A stretch of 64,000 nt of DNA from positions 558,001 to 622,000 of the forward strand of contig NZ_JAAMPJ010000004.1 in the NCBI RefSeq assembly GCF_011067745.1, given 5' to 3'. The position numbers were made by a program, and so were the translations under genes. How positions within the stretch are numbered: the stretch's first letter is position 1; each line of letters opens with the position of its first letter. The notes under the pieces are model-generated. The model was not told the DNA's origin. It saw only the letters and a list, made by a program, of their open reading frames with translations, and did no database searches. The stretch comes from Lentzea alba (GTDB taxonomy: Bacteria; Actinomycetota; Actinomycetes; Mycobacteriales; Pseudonocardiaceae). This document shows, in pieces, positions 17,584 through 26,677 of the stretch.

Positions 17584-18191
17584 GTGCTGATGCCGGTGAG
17601 TCGCGGGATGGTGGCGGTGCGCCCGGCGAGCAGCATCAGCAGCGCCTCGATCGGCCCGCTCACCTCGGTGCCCTCGCCGGCCGACCAGTCGGCGTCGGTG
17701 GCGACGAGTCGATGGCCGGCCAGCCGTTTGCGCGCGTGGAACGGGAAGCCGATGTGCCACAGGTCGTCCGCGGACACCACGGCGGCCTCGATCGGCATGT
17801 GGCGTTCGATGCCGAGCGGCAGTGCGATGTCCTGCGTGTGCACCATGACGTCCATCATGGCGTTCTTGAGGCTCTGTCCGAGCGCGAGCTTGCGGACCCC
17901 GACGGCGCCGCGCAGCTCCGCGACGAGCTCCCCGGTGGATCTCCGCGCCGCCTCGGCGCGGGCGGTCTGGTCGACCACGCGGTTGAAGCTGCCGCGGGCT
18001 TTGGCGTACTCGCGGATCACGCCGCCGAGGCCGATGCGGTGCCCGAGCGTCAGGTGGGCCGCGACCTCGCGCACCGTCCAGCCCGCGCACAGCGACGGGT
18101 AGGTCCACTCCACGTCCGTGAGCCCGGCGAGCAGGTCCGCCGTCAGCGCGCGTTCGGAGTCGATCGTCTGCCACATCTGGGTGTCGTCCAT
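17580..18191 (-). CDS. Mycothiol-dependent maleylpyruvate isomerase-family enzyme (DinB superfamily)
   Basis: A 203-residue four-helix-bundle protein. The N-terminal MDMPI_N-type domain shows LTDVEWTYPSLCAGWTVREVAAHLTLG, where AAHL holds the first metal-ligand histidine, and MMDVMVHTQDIALPLG holds the second region (VHTQD). Family members use mycothiol, the actinobacterial low-molecular-weight thiol, for isomerisation or thiol transfer; the exact reaction here is unknown. The C-terminal VSGPIEALLMLLAGR segment is also typical. It is divergently transcribed from a MarR regulator across a 79-base gap holding a palindrome, so it is probably controlled by that regulator. Confidence 0.85.
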   Translation of the reverse strand: MDDTQMWQTIDSERALTADLLAGLTDVEWTYPSLCAGWTVREVAAHLTLGHRIGLGGVIREYAKARGSFNRVVDQTARAEAARRSTGELVAELRGAVGVRKLALGQSLKNAMMDVMVHTQDIALPLGIERHMPIEAAVVSADDLWHIGFPFHARKRLAGHRLVATDADWSAGEGTEVSGPIEALLMLLAGRTATIPRLTGIST

Positions 18192-18230
18192 GACGGTCCT
18201 CCTCTTGATTTAGTTCGATAGACTGACTAC

Positions 18231-18253
18231 TTTAATCAGAGTCTCTGACTAAA
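18231..18253. promoter_or_regulatory. Probable MarR operator
   Basis: TTTAATCAGAG (18231-18241), one T, then CTCTGACTAAA (18243-18253) form an 11-bp inverted repeat with one mismatch. It lies in a strikingly AT-rich intergenic region between the divergent mycothiol-enzyme and MarR genes, and ends 17 bases before the MarR start. A second, looser TAGT...ACTA pair lies just to the left (about 18211-18229). The symmetry and place fit a MarR dimer site controlling both genes. Confidence 0.7.
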
Positions 18254-18270
18254 AACAAGGGGAGTCGCGG

Positions 18271-18690
18271 GTGAACATCGGGCTGCTGCTCTACATCCCG
18301 TACCGGGACCTGGAGAACCGGATCATGGCCGCGGTTACCGGCGCCGGCTACGACGTGACCCTGGCCCAGGCCCGTGTGCTGCAACGGATCAGCCCGGACG
18401 GCACCCGCCTGACCGAGCTTGCCGAGGCCGCCCAGGTGACCAAGCAGACCGCCGGGTTCCTGGTCGACCAGCTGGAGAAGCTCGGGTACGTGGAACGCGT
18501 GCCCGACCCGACCGACGGCCGCGCGCGGCTGGTGCGGGTCACCGAGAAGGCGAGGGGCGCCACGCCCGTCGCGGAGGCGGAGATCGCGAGGATCGAGGCG
18601 GAATGGGAACAACACATCGGCAAGCGCCGGATGGGCCAGCTGCGCGAGGCGCTGGAGAAGCTCGGCGAGATCACCGACCCGTACCGGTGA
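18271..18690 (+). CDS. MarR-family transcriptional regulator
   Basis: A 139-residue winged-helix regulator. The HTH is TRLTELAEAAQVTKQTAGFLVDQLEKLGYVERV, and the wing PDPTDGRARLVRVTEKA carries the conserved DxR motif. Flanking helices provide dimerisation. A good AAGGGGA ribosome site precedes the GTG. It is divergent from the mycothiol-dependent enzyme over a palindromic site, and its stop overlaps the next gene's GTG. It probably senses a phenolic or electrophile and represses the divergent enzyme; the ligand is inference. Confidence 0.9.
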   Translation: MNIGLLLYIPYRDLENRIMAAVTGAGYDVTLAQARVLQRISPDGTRLTELAEAAQVTKQTAGFLVDQLEKLGYVERVPDPTDGRARLVRVTEKARGATPVAEAEIARIEAEWEQHIGKRRMGQLREALEKLGEITDPYR

Positions 18691-19520
18691 GGGTCGTGCC
18701 GGTGGCGTTCCGGCCGGTCGCGGTGACGACGGCGGCGCTCTACCGGGTCGTGACCGAGGAGGAGTCGGTGTTCGTCAAAGTCCTGTGCCGGCCTCGGATT
18801 CCCGCGGACCTGGTGGACGTGGTCGGGGAGTTCCCGTGGCGCGACGAGGCCGAGTTCCTGCTGTCGGACTTCGCGTTGCCGCCCGGTTTCCGACGGCCGC
18901 GCGTGGTGCGGGTGGACGACCTCGGCGACCGGATCGGGCTGTGGCTGGAGGACGTGCGCTGCGCTGACGTGGAGTGGGACCTGCCGCGCTTCCGGCGGGC
19001 CGCGCTGGGGCTCGGCCGGTGGGCGGGACGCAGGTTCGGCGGCCCGCCGGGCCGGGCGCTGCGGGTGCTGTACGAGGGAAGGCTGGTGCGGGAGGCGTTC
19101 CTGCGGCCGGACTGCTCGCGGTTCGCCGGACGGGTGCCGGAACTGCTGGCACGGCTGGAGGCCCTGCCGCAGGCCACCGGGCACAACGACGCGTGTCCGC
19201 AGAACCTGCTGGTGCCCGCCGACGACCCGGAGTCGTTCGTGGTGATCGACGTGACCTGGCAGTGCCCGAACCCGGTCGGCGCGGACCTCGGCCAACTGCT
19301 CGTGGGCCTGGCGCAGGCGGGACGGATGGCGGTCGCGGATCTCCCGCCGATCCGGGAGGCGATCATCGACGCCTACCTGGACGGACTCCGGCTGGAACAC
19401 CGCGCGGTGTCACGAGAAGAGGTCGCGCTGGGGTGTGACGGGTCGCTGGCGCTGCGCAGCGCGTTCCACTCCGAACCCGAGCTCGCCGAGTACCTGATCG
19501 AGCTCGGGCTGGCCTGTTAG
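18687..19520 (+). CDS. Aminoglycoside phosphotransferase-fold (APH) protein
   Basis: A 277-residue kinase-like protein. The catalytic loop is read in TGHNDACPQNLLV, the family form being HxDxxxxNxL, and the metal-binding DFG-equivalent aspartate is in FVVIDVTWQCPNPVGADLGQLL. The N-lobe has a Val-Lys strand (ESVFVKVLC). The fold covers antibiotic kinases, homoserine or choline kinases and many uncharacterised small-molecule kinases, so resistance should not be assumed. The GTG start lies in the MarR stop codon (GTGA), so expression follows the MarR gene. It converges with a VOC gene with overlapping stops. Confidence 0.78.
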   Translation: MRVVPVAFRPVAVTTAALYRVVTEEESVFVKVLCRPRIPADLVDVVGEFPWRDEAEFLLSDFALPPGFRRPRVVRVDDLGDRIGLWLEDVRCADVEWDLPRFRRAALGLGRWAGRRFGGPPGRALRVLYEGRLVREAFLRPDCSRFAGRVPELLARLEALPQATGHNDACPQNLLVPADDPESFVVIDVTWQCPNPVGADLGQLLVGLAQAGRMAVADLPPIREAIIDAYLDGLRLEHRAVSREEVALGCDGSLALRSAFHSEPELAEYLIELGLAC

Positions 19521-19888
19521 GCCCGTTCGGAAGTGCTGCGCAGCACGCAGAACTCGTTGCCCTCGGGGTCGGCGAGGACCGCCCAGCCGGTGCCGTCGGG
19601 CTCGCGGCGATCGGCGACGAACGTGGCGCCGAGGCCCAGCAACCGCTCCACCTCCTGGTCACGCGAGGTGTCCGGGCGCAGGCACAGGTGGATCCGGTTC
19701 TTGCTCGTCTTGGGTTCCGGCACCTGGTTGAAGTACAGCACCGGGCCGTCCGCCAGCTGGACCTCGGTCTCCCGATCACCCGGTTTGTCGTCCGGGTGCA
19801 GCGGACGGCCCGTCACCTCGCTCCAGAAGCGGGCCAGCTCATAGGCATTCGCACAGTCGATCGCCACGTTCTGCACCACGGAAACCAT
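19517..19888 (-). CDS. VOC-family (glyoxalase-like) protein
   Basis: A 123-residue single vicinal-oxygen-chelate domain: two beta-alpha-beta-beta-beta units. VSVVQNVAIDCANAYELARFWSEVTGRPLHPDD opens the domain, IHLCLRPDTSRDQEVERLLGLGATFV is the middle, and VLADPEGNEFCVL is the typical C-terminal strand with the metal-ligand glutamate. This matches the Glo_EDI_BRP_like_18 sort common in actinomycetes. I chose ATG 19888; an upstream in-frame start at 19924 gives an unlikely leader. Function unknown; bleomycin-type resistance or small-molecule binding are possibilities. Confidence 0.82.
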   Translation of the reverse strand: MVSVVQNVAIDCANAYELARFWSEVTGRPLHPDDKPGDRETEVQLADGPVLYFNQVPEPKTSKNRIHLCLRPDTSRDQEVERLLGLGATFVADRREPDGTGWAVLADPEGNEFCVLRSTSERA

Positions 19889-19933
19889 GGGTGCAGAATT
19901 CCTGACCGCCGCTGCGGACGCCACCGAGTTGCG

Positions 19934-21466
19934 TCAGGACGCGAGCAGTTCCGACACGCGCGTGCGGACCTCGGGCGAGTCGAGCCCGCGGACCATCACG
20001 GTGGTGCGGCGGCGCAGCACGTCGTCCACCTCGGACGCCCACTCGGTGCGGCGGGCGTGCTCGACCTGCGCCCAGATGTCCGGGCCGTCCGGGTGCACGC
20101 GCTCCAGCAGGGCCGGGTTCTCCAGGCCGAGCGCGACGACCTCGTGCGATGTCGTGCCGTAGTGCGTCGCGAGGTGGCGGACCACGTCGTCGGGCAGCGC
20201 GTTCCAGGCGTGACCGAGCACCGAACCCACGGTGTCGGGCTGGGCCGAGCCGGGCAGCGCGACACCGTCCAGCGGGCCGTCGAACGTGCGGCCGAGCTCC
20301 GAGTTCACCCGCGCCAGCACGGTGGCGCCGATCTTGCGGAACGTCGTCCACTTGCCGCCGGCCACGCTGATCATGCCGCCGGAGCCCGCGGTGATCACCG
20401 TCTCGCGCTTGGCGTGCGAGGTGTCGCCGGGGCCGCCGGGCAGCACCCGCAGACCCGCGAAGGTGTACGCGAGGTTCTTCTTGTCGAGCCCGGTGACGGC
20501 GACGCCCGCCTCGGACATGATCTGGTCGACGTCGGCCTCGGTGCACGACACGGCGGCCGGGTCGCCCTCGTACGCCTCGTCAGTGGTGCCGAGGAGGAGG
20601 TGGCCCTCCCACGGGATCGCGAACGACACGCGCACGTCGTCGACCGGGATCGTCAGCGCGGCCTTCCACTCCGTCGACGTCCGCATCACCAGGTGCGAAC
20701 CCTTCGACAGGCGGATCGACGGGTCGGCGGCAGGATCCTCCATGCGCCGCAACACGTCCAGCCACGGGCCGGTCGCGTTGACGACGACACGGGCGTTGAC
20801 GCCGAACTCACCGTGTGAGTCCTTCAGGTCCACGCCCGTCACCTTCGCACCGGTCTTGCGCAGGCCCACGACCGAGATGTGGTTGAGCAGCACGGCACCG
20901 GCCTCGGCGGCGGCGCGCGCGGCGGTGATCGCCACGCGGCTGTCGTTCATCTGGTGGTCGTAGTACATCGCGGCCCCGCGCAGACCGTCGGCGCGCAGGT
21001 CAGGCACCCACTCCACAGCCCTGCGCGCCGACAGCACCTTCCCCATGCCGTCGCCGAAGCCCGACAGCGCGGAGTACAGCGTCACGCCCGCACCCAGTAC
21101 GAAACGGCTGTGCGGGCCTCCCTTGTAGACGGGGACGAGGAACGGCAGCGGGCGCACCAGGTGCGGGGCCAGGTGGTCGCCCAGCGCGCGGCGTTCCTTG
21201 TGGTTCTCGTGCACCATCGGCACGGCCGACGGGCCCATCGCGAGGTAGCGCAGGCCGCCGTGGACCAGCTTCGACGACGCGGACGACGTGGCGCCCGCGA
21301 AGTCACCGCTCTCCACCAGCGCGACCCGCAGGCCGGAGCGGGCCGCGGCCCACGTGGTGGCGATGCCCAGGATGCCGCCGCCGATCACGACGACGTCGAA
21401 GTCGCCGTGCTGGAGCTCTTCGCGGGCGCGTGCCCGTTGAGTCAGGCCAAGAGAAAGGTCAGTCAT
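19934..21466 (-). CDS. glpD: Glycerol-3-phosphate dehydrogenase (FAD, aerobic)
   Basis: A 510-residue flavoenzyme that oxidises sn-glycerol 3-phosphate to dihydroxyacetone phosphate and passes electrons to quinone at the membrane. The N-terminal FAD motif is [18 protein letters not shown] with the family signature [23 protein letters not shown] and [14 protein letters not shown] are the substrate/FAD loops, and the C-terminal DAO_C helical domain fills residues about 390-510. Its ATG overlaps the end of glpK by eight bases, so it is translated after the kinase. It forms the second step of the glycerol pathway controlled by the IclR regulator upstream. Confidence 0.95.
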   Translation of the reverse strand: MTDLSLGLTQRARAREELQHGDFDVVVIGGGILGIATTWAAARSGLRVALVESGDFAGATSSASSKLVHGGLRYLAMGPSAVPMVHENHKERRALGDHLAPHLVRPLPFLVPVYKGGPHSRFVLGAGVTLYSALSGFGDGMGKVLSARRAVEWVPDLRADGLRGAAMYYDHQMNDSRVAITAARAAAEAGAVLLNHISVVGLRKTGAKVTGVDLKDSHGEFGVNARVVVNATGPWLDVLRRMEDPAADPSIRLSKGSHLVMRTSTEWKAALTIPVDDVRVSFAIPWEGHLLLGTTDEAYEGDPAAVSCTEADVDQIMSEAGVAVTGLDKKNLAYTFAGLRVLPGGPGDTSHAKRETVITAGSGGMISVAGGKWTTFRKIGATVLARVNSELGRTFDGPLDGVALPGSAQPDTVGSVLGHAWNALPDDVVRHLATHYGTTSHEVVALGLENPALLERVHPDGPDIWAQVEHARRTEWASEVDDVLRRRTTVMVRGLDSPEVRTRVSELLAS

Positions 21467-22928
21467 CGTCCTCGTCCATCCACCCGACGGTCCGCTCGAC
21501 CGCCTTCTTCCACTTCCGGTAGCCCTTGTCGCGGGCGGCCGGTTCCATCGACGGCTCCCATTCGGCCGCCTTGTGCCAGTTCGCTTTCAGTGCGGCGGTG
21601 TCGGGCCAGTAGCCCACCGCCAGACCGGCCGCGTACGCCGCGCCGAGGCACGTCGTCTCGGCGACGATCGGGCGCACCACCGGTACGTCCAGCACGTCCG
21701 AGAGGAACTGCATGAGCAGGTTGTTCGCCGTCATGCCGCCGTCGACCCGCAACGTCGTGAGGTCCACACCGGAATCGGCGTTCATTGCGTCGACGACCTC
21801 TTTGGTCTGCCACGCCGATGCCTCCAGCACGGCCCGTGCGAGGTGTCCGCGCGAGATGTAGCCCGTCAGTCCGGCGATCACGCCACGCGCGTCACTGCGC
21901 CAGTGCGGTGCGAACAGTCCGGAGAACGCGGGCACGAAGTACGCACCGCCGTTGTCGTCCACGGTCCGTGCGAGCGTCTCGATCTCCGCAGCCGACGAGA
22001 TCAGGCCGACCTTGTCGCGGAACCACTGCACCAGTGCGCCCGTGACCGCGACCGCGCCTTCCAGCGCGTAGGCGGCGGGCTGGTCACCGATCTGGTAGCC
22101 CACGGTGGTCAGCAGGCCGTTCTGCGAGTGCACCGGCTTGGCGCCGGTGTTGATCAGCAGGAACGCGCCCGTGCCGTAGGTGCACTTGCCTTCGCCGGGG
22201 TCGAAGCAGGTCTGTCCGAACAACGCGGCCTGCTGGTCGCCCAGCGCCGACGCGACCGGTACGCCCTGATGCGTGCCGTAGACCTCCGAGGAGGACCGGA
22301 TCTCGGGCAGGACCGTTCGGGGAACGTCCATCGCGGACAGGAGCTCGGGGTCCCAGTCGAGGGTGTCGAGGTTCATCAGCATGGTGCGCGACGCGTTCGT
22401 CACGTCGGTGACGTGGCGGCCGGTTAGGTTCCAGATGAGCCAGGTGTCCATCGTGCCGAACAGGACCTCGCCGCGTTCGGCCTTCTCTCGCAGCCCTTCG
22501 ACGTTGTCGAGCAGCCACCGCAGCTTCGGGCCGGAGAAGTAGGTGGCGAGCGGCAGTCCGGAGCGCTCGCGGAACCGGTCCTGGTCGCCCAGCTGCTTGA
22601 TCAGCGCGTCGGTGCGTGTGTCCTGCCAGACGATCGCGTTGTGCACGGGCACGCCGGTCTGTTTGTCCCACACGACCGTTGTCTCGCGCTGGTTCGTGAT
22701 GCCGAACGCGGCGATGTCGTCGTGGGTGAGAGACGCCTGTGCGAGGGCATCGCGCACGACGGCCTGCACGTTCGTCCAGATCTCAGTCGCGTCGTGCTCC
22801 ACCCAGCCCGGCTTGGGGAAGATCTGGCGGTGCTCGCGCTGAGCGACCGACACGATCCCGCCGGCCTGGTCGAACACGATGCACCGGGACGACGTCGTGC
22901 CCTGGTCAATCGCCGCGATGTAGCTCAC
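21459..22928 (-). CDS. glpK: Glycerol kinase
   Basis: A 489-residue FGGY kinase that phosphorylates glycerol to sn-glycerol 3-phosphate. The N-terminus [20 protein letters not shown] holds the phosphate-binding loop. [30 protein letters not shown] and the second signature [19 protein letters not shown] with [11 protein letters not shown] are all present. I place the start at GTG 22928, with AGAGAGG about ten bases before it. An ATG at 22958 would put the start codon inside the palindromic operator and is less likely. No glycerol facilitator gene adjoins, unlike the common glpF-glpK-glpD order. Confidence 0.95.
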   Translation of the reverse strand: MSYIAAIDQGTTSSRCIVFDQAGGIVSVAQREHRQIFPKPGWVEHDATEIWTNVQAVVRDALAQASLTHDDIAAFGITNQRETTVVWDKQTGVPVHNAIVWQDTRTDALIKQLGDQDRFRERSGLPLATYFSGPKLRWLLDNVEGLREKAERGEVLFGTMDTWLIWNLTGRHVTDVTNASRTMLMNLDTLDWDPELLSAMDVPRTVLPEIRSSSEVYGTHQGVPVASALGDQQAALFGQTCFDPGEGKCTYGTGAFLLINTGAKPVHSQNGLLTTVGYQIGDQPAAYALEGAVAVTGALVQWFRDKVGLISSAAEIETLARTVDDNGGAYFVPAFSGLFAPHWRSDARGVIAGLTGYISRGHLARAVLEASAWQTKEVVDAMNADSGVDLTTLRVDGGMTANNLLMQFLSDVLDVPVVRPIVAETTCLGAAYAAGLAVGYWPDTAALKANWHKAAEWEPSMEPAARDKGYRKWKKAVERTVGWMDEDDD

Positions 22929-22948
22929 CCTGTAGCACCTCTCTGTGC

Positions 22949-22966
22949 CATTCGACATTGTCGAAC
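22949..22966. promoter_or_regulatory. GylR/IclR-type operator in front of glpK
   Basis: CATTCGACATTGTCGAAC contains a perfect 15-base palindrome (TTCGACA-T-TGTCGAA, 22951-22965). It sits between the regulator stop and the glpK start. A second copy with the same 18-base frame lies before the regulator itself (23755-23772). Two identical sites at exactly these places point to the IclR protein as the binder. Confidence 0.85.
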
Positions 22967-22978
22967 GGTGTCAGGTTA

Positions 22979-23734
22979 CTACCAGGAGAGGCCTCCGAGC
23001 TCCCTCGAAACGCTGCGAGCTGCCTCACGTACGTAGGACACGAGTTCGAGGCGAGGCGGCTGATCGGGTGACTCGCACAGCCGCTCGACCGGTCCGGAGA
23101 TGCCGACCGCACCCACGACGACGCCGCGCCGGTCGCGGATCGGGGCGGCGACCGAGGCTTCGCCCTCGACGAGTTCGTGCAGGTCGTAGGCCCAGTCGCG
23201 GTCGCGCACCTCGTTCATCGCGGTGTGCAGCTCGTCGGGGTTGAGCGTGCGCCTGGTGAACCGCTGGAGGTCGCCGTCGGGCCACTCGCCGAAGGCGACC
23301 AGCGCCTTGCCGAGGGCGGTCGCGTGCCACGGGAGCAGCGCGCCGGTGTCGAGCGTCTGCCGGCTGTTGTCCGGCCGGAACACGTGATGCACGACGAGCA
23401 CGTGCTTGCCGTGCATCACGCCGATCCGCACCGCCTCGCGCGCACGCATGGCCAACGTGTCCGACCAGTTCAACGCCTTGGCGCGCAGCTCGTTGCCGTC
23501 GAGATAGCTCGTGCCGATCTGGAACAACGCGGCACCGAGGCGGTACTTGCCGCCCTCGACCTCCTGCTCGACGAAGCCGACCTCCTGCAACGTCCGCAGA
23601 ATGCCGTGCACCGTCGGTTTCGCCAGGTCCAGCGCACGCGAAATCTCGCCGACGCCCAACTGGTGCGCGCCGCCGTGCGCGAGCAGCTTGAGCACCTCCG
23701 CCGCGCGCTGAATGGACTGAATGGGCCCAGGCAC
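22979..23734 (-). CDS. IclR-family regulator of glycerol genes (GylR-like)
   Basis: A 251-residue regulator. The N-terminal winged helix (residues 5-70) shows VGEISRALDLAKPTVHGILRTLQEVGFVEQ, and the C-terminal IclR effector domain (about 75-250) shows LPWHATALGKALVAF and GEASVAAPIRDRRGVVVGAVGISGP. It is like GylR, the repressor of the Streptomyces glycerol operon, which responds to glycerol 3-phosphate; that ligand is inferred here. The GTG start has an AGGTAGGG site. It lies directly before glpK-glpD on the same strand, and palindromes flank both promoters, so it should repress itself and the operon. Confidence 0.92.
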   Translation of the reverse strand: MPGPIQSIQRAAEVLKLLAHGGAHQLGVGEISRALDLAKPTVHGILRTLQEVGFVEQEVEGGKYRLGAALFQIGTSYLDGNELRAKALNWSDTLAMRAREAVRIGVMHGKHVLVVHHVFRPDNSRQTLDTGALLPWHATALGKALVAFGEWPDGDLQRFTRRTLNPDELHTAMNEVRDRDWAYDLHELVEGEASVAAPIRDRRGVVVGAVGISGPVERLCESPDQPPRLELVSYVREAARSVSRELGGLSW

Positions 23735-23754
23735 ATCACGACCCTACCTGCACG

Positions 23755-23772
23755 CATTCGACAATGTCGAAC
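23755..23772. promoter_or_regulatory. GylR/IclR-type operator in front of the regulator gene
   Basis: CATTCGACAATGTCGAAC holds a perfect 15-base palindrome (23757-23771), matching the glpK site except for the central A/T. It ends the promoter region 20 bases before the IclR start, as expected for autoregulation. Confidence 0.82.
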
Positions 23773-23812
23773 ACCAAATTGCACGCGGGGACCCTACGTA
23801 CTACAGGAGAGG

Positions 23813-23829
23813 ACGCGGGGGCCCCGCGT
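23813..23829 (-). terminator. GC-rich palindrome just after the PAP2-kinase gene
   Basis: ACGCGGGG (23813-23820), one G, then CCCCGCGT (23822-23829). It lies eight bases beyond the stop of the minus-strand PAP2-lipid kinase gene and before the IclR promoter, so it could end that transcript. It lacks a T tract and has almost no loop, so the call is tentative. Confidence 0.4.
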
Positions 23830-23837
23830 GTCGTCAG

Positions 23838-25238
23838 TCAGGGGCGGTAGATGCCCAGGGCGGCGGCGCGGGAGCGGAACTTGAAGTGGGTGGCCCTTTC
23901 GCGGACTTCGCCGTCCGTCGCGATGGAGATCGGCGCGCCGTGCACCTCTACGTTCAACGAGGCCACTTCGAGGTGCTTGTAGGTGCGCGAGTGCTCCAAC
24001 GCCCCGAGGAGCGCGCCGAGGAAGAACCGGGTTCGTGAGAACTGCCGGTCCGCCCGCACGTACCGAACGTCGAGCAGCCCGTCGTCCAGCCGCGGCCGCA
24101 TGGTCGGCGCGAACCCCTTCGGCCGGTACGGGCCGTTGCCCACGAACAGCAGCCACACCAGGTGCTTGTCCCCGTCGATGGTCATCTCCAGCGGCTTGGC
24201 CCGCTGCAGCACGCGGAACAGCGCGATCGCCGCCGCCGGCCACTTGCCCCAGCGCTTCTGCAGCTTCTCGCGGATCCGCACCATGTCCGGGTAGCCGCCC
24301 AACGACGCGGTGTTCACGAACCACTGCCCGTTGACCTGCGCGAGGTCCACGCGCACACCCACGCCGTCCGCGACCGCTTGTGCCGTGTCGTGCAAACCGG
24401 TGATGCCGACGTCACGCGCGAAGTGGTTCAACGTGCCGGAGGGGATGAGCACGAGCGGTAGGTCGCGCTCAGCAGCGATGGACGCCACGGCGGCCACGGT
24501 CCCGTCGCCACCAGCCACCCCCAGCGCCTTCGCGTCCGGCAGGTCGGGGAGCTCCTCGATCGAGACGACCTGGGCCTTCGGCCACTCCTCGGTGATCTGC
24601 GGCGTCGGGTCCGGGCCGATCCCCGAGCGCGGGTTCACCACCACGACCAGCCCATCGCCCTCCTGCAGCGACGTCAGATCGGCGTGTTCGTAGGCCGACG
24701 CGGGGTCGTTCATCCCCAACGGCCACCAACGGCGAGTCAGCAGCGCGGCACCGACACCCACCGCCGCGCCGGCCGCAACGTCCGTTGGCCAATGCACGCC
24801 GGTGTGAACGCGTGAATACGCCACGGCCGCTGCGATCGGTGCGACCACCGCGCCTGCTTTGGGTGATTCCATCGCCACCGCCGTGGCGAAAGCGGCGGCT
24901 GACGCGGAGTGACCGGACGGAAACGACGACGAGGTCGGCCGCTTGGACAGACGGCGCTCGACCGCGAGCAGATCAGCGGCGGGCCGGCGCCGCGGGAAAA
25001 GTGACTTCCCGACCAGGTTCGCGCTGGCAGACGCCCCGGCAATGGCCGCGAGCCCCCTCATCGCGCCACGCCGGAACGGGCCTTTCCCCGTTGCCAGGAT
25101 TGCCGCGATCGCGAACCACAACAAGCTGTGGTTCGCGGCCTTGGAAAGTCGCTTGAAACCCCTGTCGAGCCTGCTCGGAGGCAGCCCGGCAGAGGAGCTC
25201 ATGAGCTTCTTGTCGAGAGCGCTGACCCGTTTCCACAC
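23838..25238 (-). CDS. PAP2 phosphatase / diacylglycerol kinase-like fusion
   Basis: A two-domain lipid enzyme of about 466 residues. Numbering is from the upstream TTG at 25259. The PAP2 acid phosphatase motifs are complete: K85xxxxxxR92P93 (KSLFPRRRP), PSGH at 114-117, and SR149-150 with H155 and D160. Small hydrophobic segments follow. The C-terminal half (from about residue 205) is a DAGK_cat/NAD-kinase-fold domain with VVVVNPRSG, GGDGTVAAVAS (250-254 for GGDGT) and IPSGTLNHFARD. One chain thus joins a lipid phosphate phosphatase and a lipid kinase, probably at the membrane. The start is uncertain (GTG 25238, TTG 25259 or ATG 25202); GTG 25238 best matches where related proteins begin. 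It is divergent from pafA. Confidence 0.82.
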   Translation of the reverse strand: MWKRVSALDKKLMSSSAGLPPSRLDRGFKRLSKAANHSLLWFAIAAILATGKGPFRRGAMRGLAAIAGASASANLVGKSLFPRRRPAADLLAVERRLSKRPTSSSFPSGHSASAAAFATAVAMESPKAGAVVAPIAAAVAYSRVHTGVHWPTDVAAGAAVGVGAALLTRRWWPLGMNDPASAYEHADLTSLQEGDGLVVVVNPRSGIGPDPTPQITEEWPKAQVVSIEELPDLPDAKALGVAGGDGTVAAVASIAAERDLPLVLIPSGTLNHFARDVGITGLHDTAQAVADGVGVRVDLAQVNGQWFVNTASLGGYPDMVRIREKLQKRWGKWPAAAIALFRVLQRAKPLEMTIDGDKHLVWLLFVGNGPYRPKGFAPTMRPRLDDGLLDVRYVRADRQFSRTRFFLGALLGALEHSRTYKHLEVASLNVEVHGAPISIATDGEVRERATHFKFRSRAAALGIYRP

Positions 25239-25318
25239 CCCTCCGACACTAAACCGCAACCGGCGTGCCGCCCGAACGGATCACCCTGCTCGGCGTGGGA
25301 GTCGCCTACTGTTGAGGG

Positions 25319-26677
25319 ATGCAGCGGCGGATCTTCGGCATTGAGACAGAATTCGGGGTGACCTGCACCTTCCACGGGCAGCGTCGTCTGTCCCCGGACG
25401 AGGTCGCGCGGTACTTGTTCCGCCGGGTCGTCTCCTGGGGACGTTCGTCCAACGTGTTCCTGCGCAACGGTTCCCGGCTCTACCTGGACGTCGGCTCGCA
25501 CCCGGAGTACGCCACGGCCGAGTGCGACGACCTGGCCCAGCTGGTCACGCACGACAAGGCGGGCGAGCGGATCCTCGAGGACCTCCTGGTCGACGCCGAG
25601 CGCAGGCTCGCCGACGAGGGCATCGGCGGGGACATCTTCCTGTTCAAGAACAACACCGACTCGGCGGGCAACTCCTACGGCTGCCACGAGAACTACCTGG
25701 TCGCACGGGCCGGCGAGTTCTCCCGCATCGCGGACGTGCTGCTGCCGTTCCTGGTCACCCGCCAGCTGATCTGCGGCGCCGGCAAGGTGCTGCAGACCCC
25801 GCGCGGCGCCGTGTACTGCCTCTCCCAGCGCGCGGAGCACATCTGGGAGGGCGTGTCGTCCGCGACCACGCGTTCCCGCCCGATCATCAACACCCGCGAC
25901 GAGCCGCACGCCGACGCCGAGCGCTATCGGCGCCTGCACGTCATCGTCGGCGACTCGAACATGTCCGAGGTGACGACGCTGCTCAAGGTGGGCAGCGCCA
26001 ACCTGGTGCTGGAGATGATCGAGCAGGGCGTCCAGTTCCGCGACTTCTCCCTGGACAACCCGATCCGCGCCATCCGCGAGATCTCCCACGACCTCACCGG
26101 CCGCCGCACCGTCCGGCTGGCCGGCGGCAAGGAAGCCTCCGCGCTGGACATCCAGCGCGAGTACTACGAGAAGGCCGTCGAGCACGTGGCCAAGCGCTCT
26201 CCCGACCCGATGGCGCAGCGCGTCCTCGAACTGTGGGGCCGCACCCTCGACGCCGTCGAGTCGCAGGACCTCACCAAGATCGACCGCGAGATCGACTGGG
26301 CCATCAAGAACCGCCTGATGGAGCGGTACATGGCCAAGCACAACATGGACCTGTCCAACCCGCGCATCGCCCAGCTCGACCTCGCCTACCACGACATCCG
26401 GCGCGGCCGCGGCGTGTTCGACCTGCTGCAACGCAAGGGCCAGGTCGAGCGCGTCACCGACGACGGCGAGATCGAGGCCGCCAAGGACACCCCGCCGCAG
26501 ACCACGCGGGCCAAGCTACGCGGTGACTTCATCGCCGCCGCCCAGGCCGCCGGTCGCGACTTCACCGTCGACTGGGTGCACCTGAAGCTGAACGACCAGG
26601 CGCAGCGCACGGTGCTGTGCAAGGACCCGTTCCGGGCGGTGGACGAGCGCGTGGAAAGGCTCATTTCGTCGCTCTAG
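25319..26677 (+). CDS. pafA: PafA, Pup-protein ligase
   Basis: A 452-residue carboxylate-amine ligase that activates the C-terminal glutamate of Pup with ATP and joins it to substrate lysines. It starts [18 protein letters not shown], the diagnostic N-terminus with the Mg-binding glutamates, and contains [19 protein letters not shown] and [28 protein letters not shown]. It lacks the Dop loop, which separates it from the paralogue at 8.6 kb. In mycobacteria it heads pafA-pafB-pafC, but here pafB is more than 6 kb away. It is divergent from the PAP2 fusion over 59 bases, and its stop overlaps the stop of the convergent GHKL gene by four bases. Confidence 0.97.
   Translation: MQRRIFGIETEFGVTCTFHGQRRLSPDEVARYLFRRVVSWGRSSNVFLRNGSRLYLDVGSHPEYATAECDDLAQLVTHDKAGERILEDLLVDAERRLADEGIGGDIFLFKNNTDSAGNSYGCHENYLVARAGEFSRIADVLLPFLVTRQLICGAGKVLQTPRGAVYCLSQRAEHIWEGVSSATTRSRPIINTRDEPHADAERYRRLHVIVGDSNMSEVTTLLKVGSANLVLEMIEQGVQFRDFSLDNPIRAIREISHDLTGRRTVRLAGGKEASALDIQREYYEKAVEHVAKRSPDPMAQRVLELWGRTLDAVESQDLTKIDREIDWAIKNRLMERYMAKHNMDLSNPRIAQLDLAYHDIRRGRGVFDLLQRKGQVERVTDDGEIEAAKDTPPQTTRAKLRGDFIAAAQAAGRDFTVDWVHLKLNDQAQRTVLCKDPFRAVDERVERLISSL

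Noticed and set aside
18687-19520. Annotating the APH-fold protein as an aminoglycoside resistance enzyme
   Set aside because: The catalytic-loop and metal-aspartate motifs show the fold only; many small-molecule kinases share it.
12262-25238. A prophage or transposon between prcA and pafA
   Set aside because: No integrase, transposase, phage structural gene or flanking direct repeat was seen; the genes look like ordinary chromosomal units.
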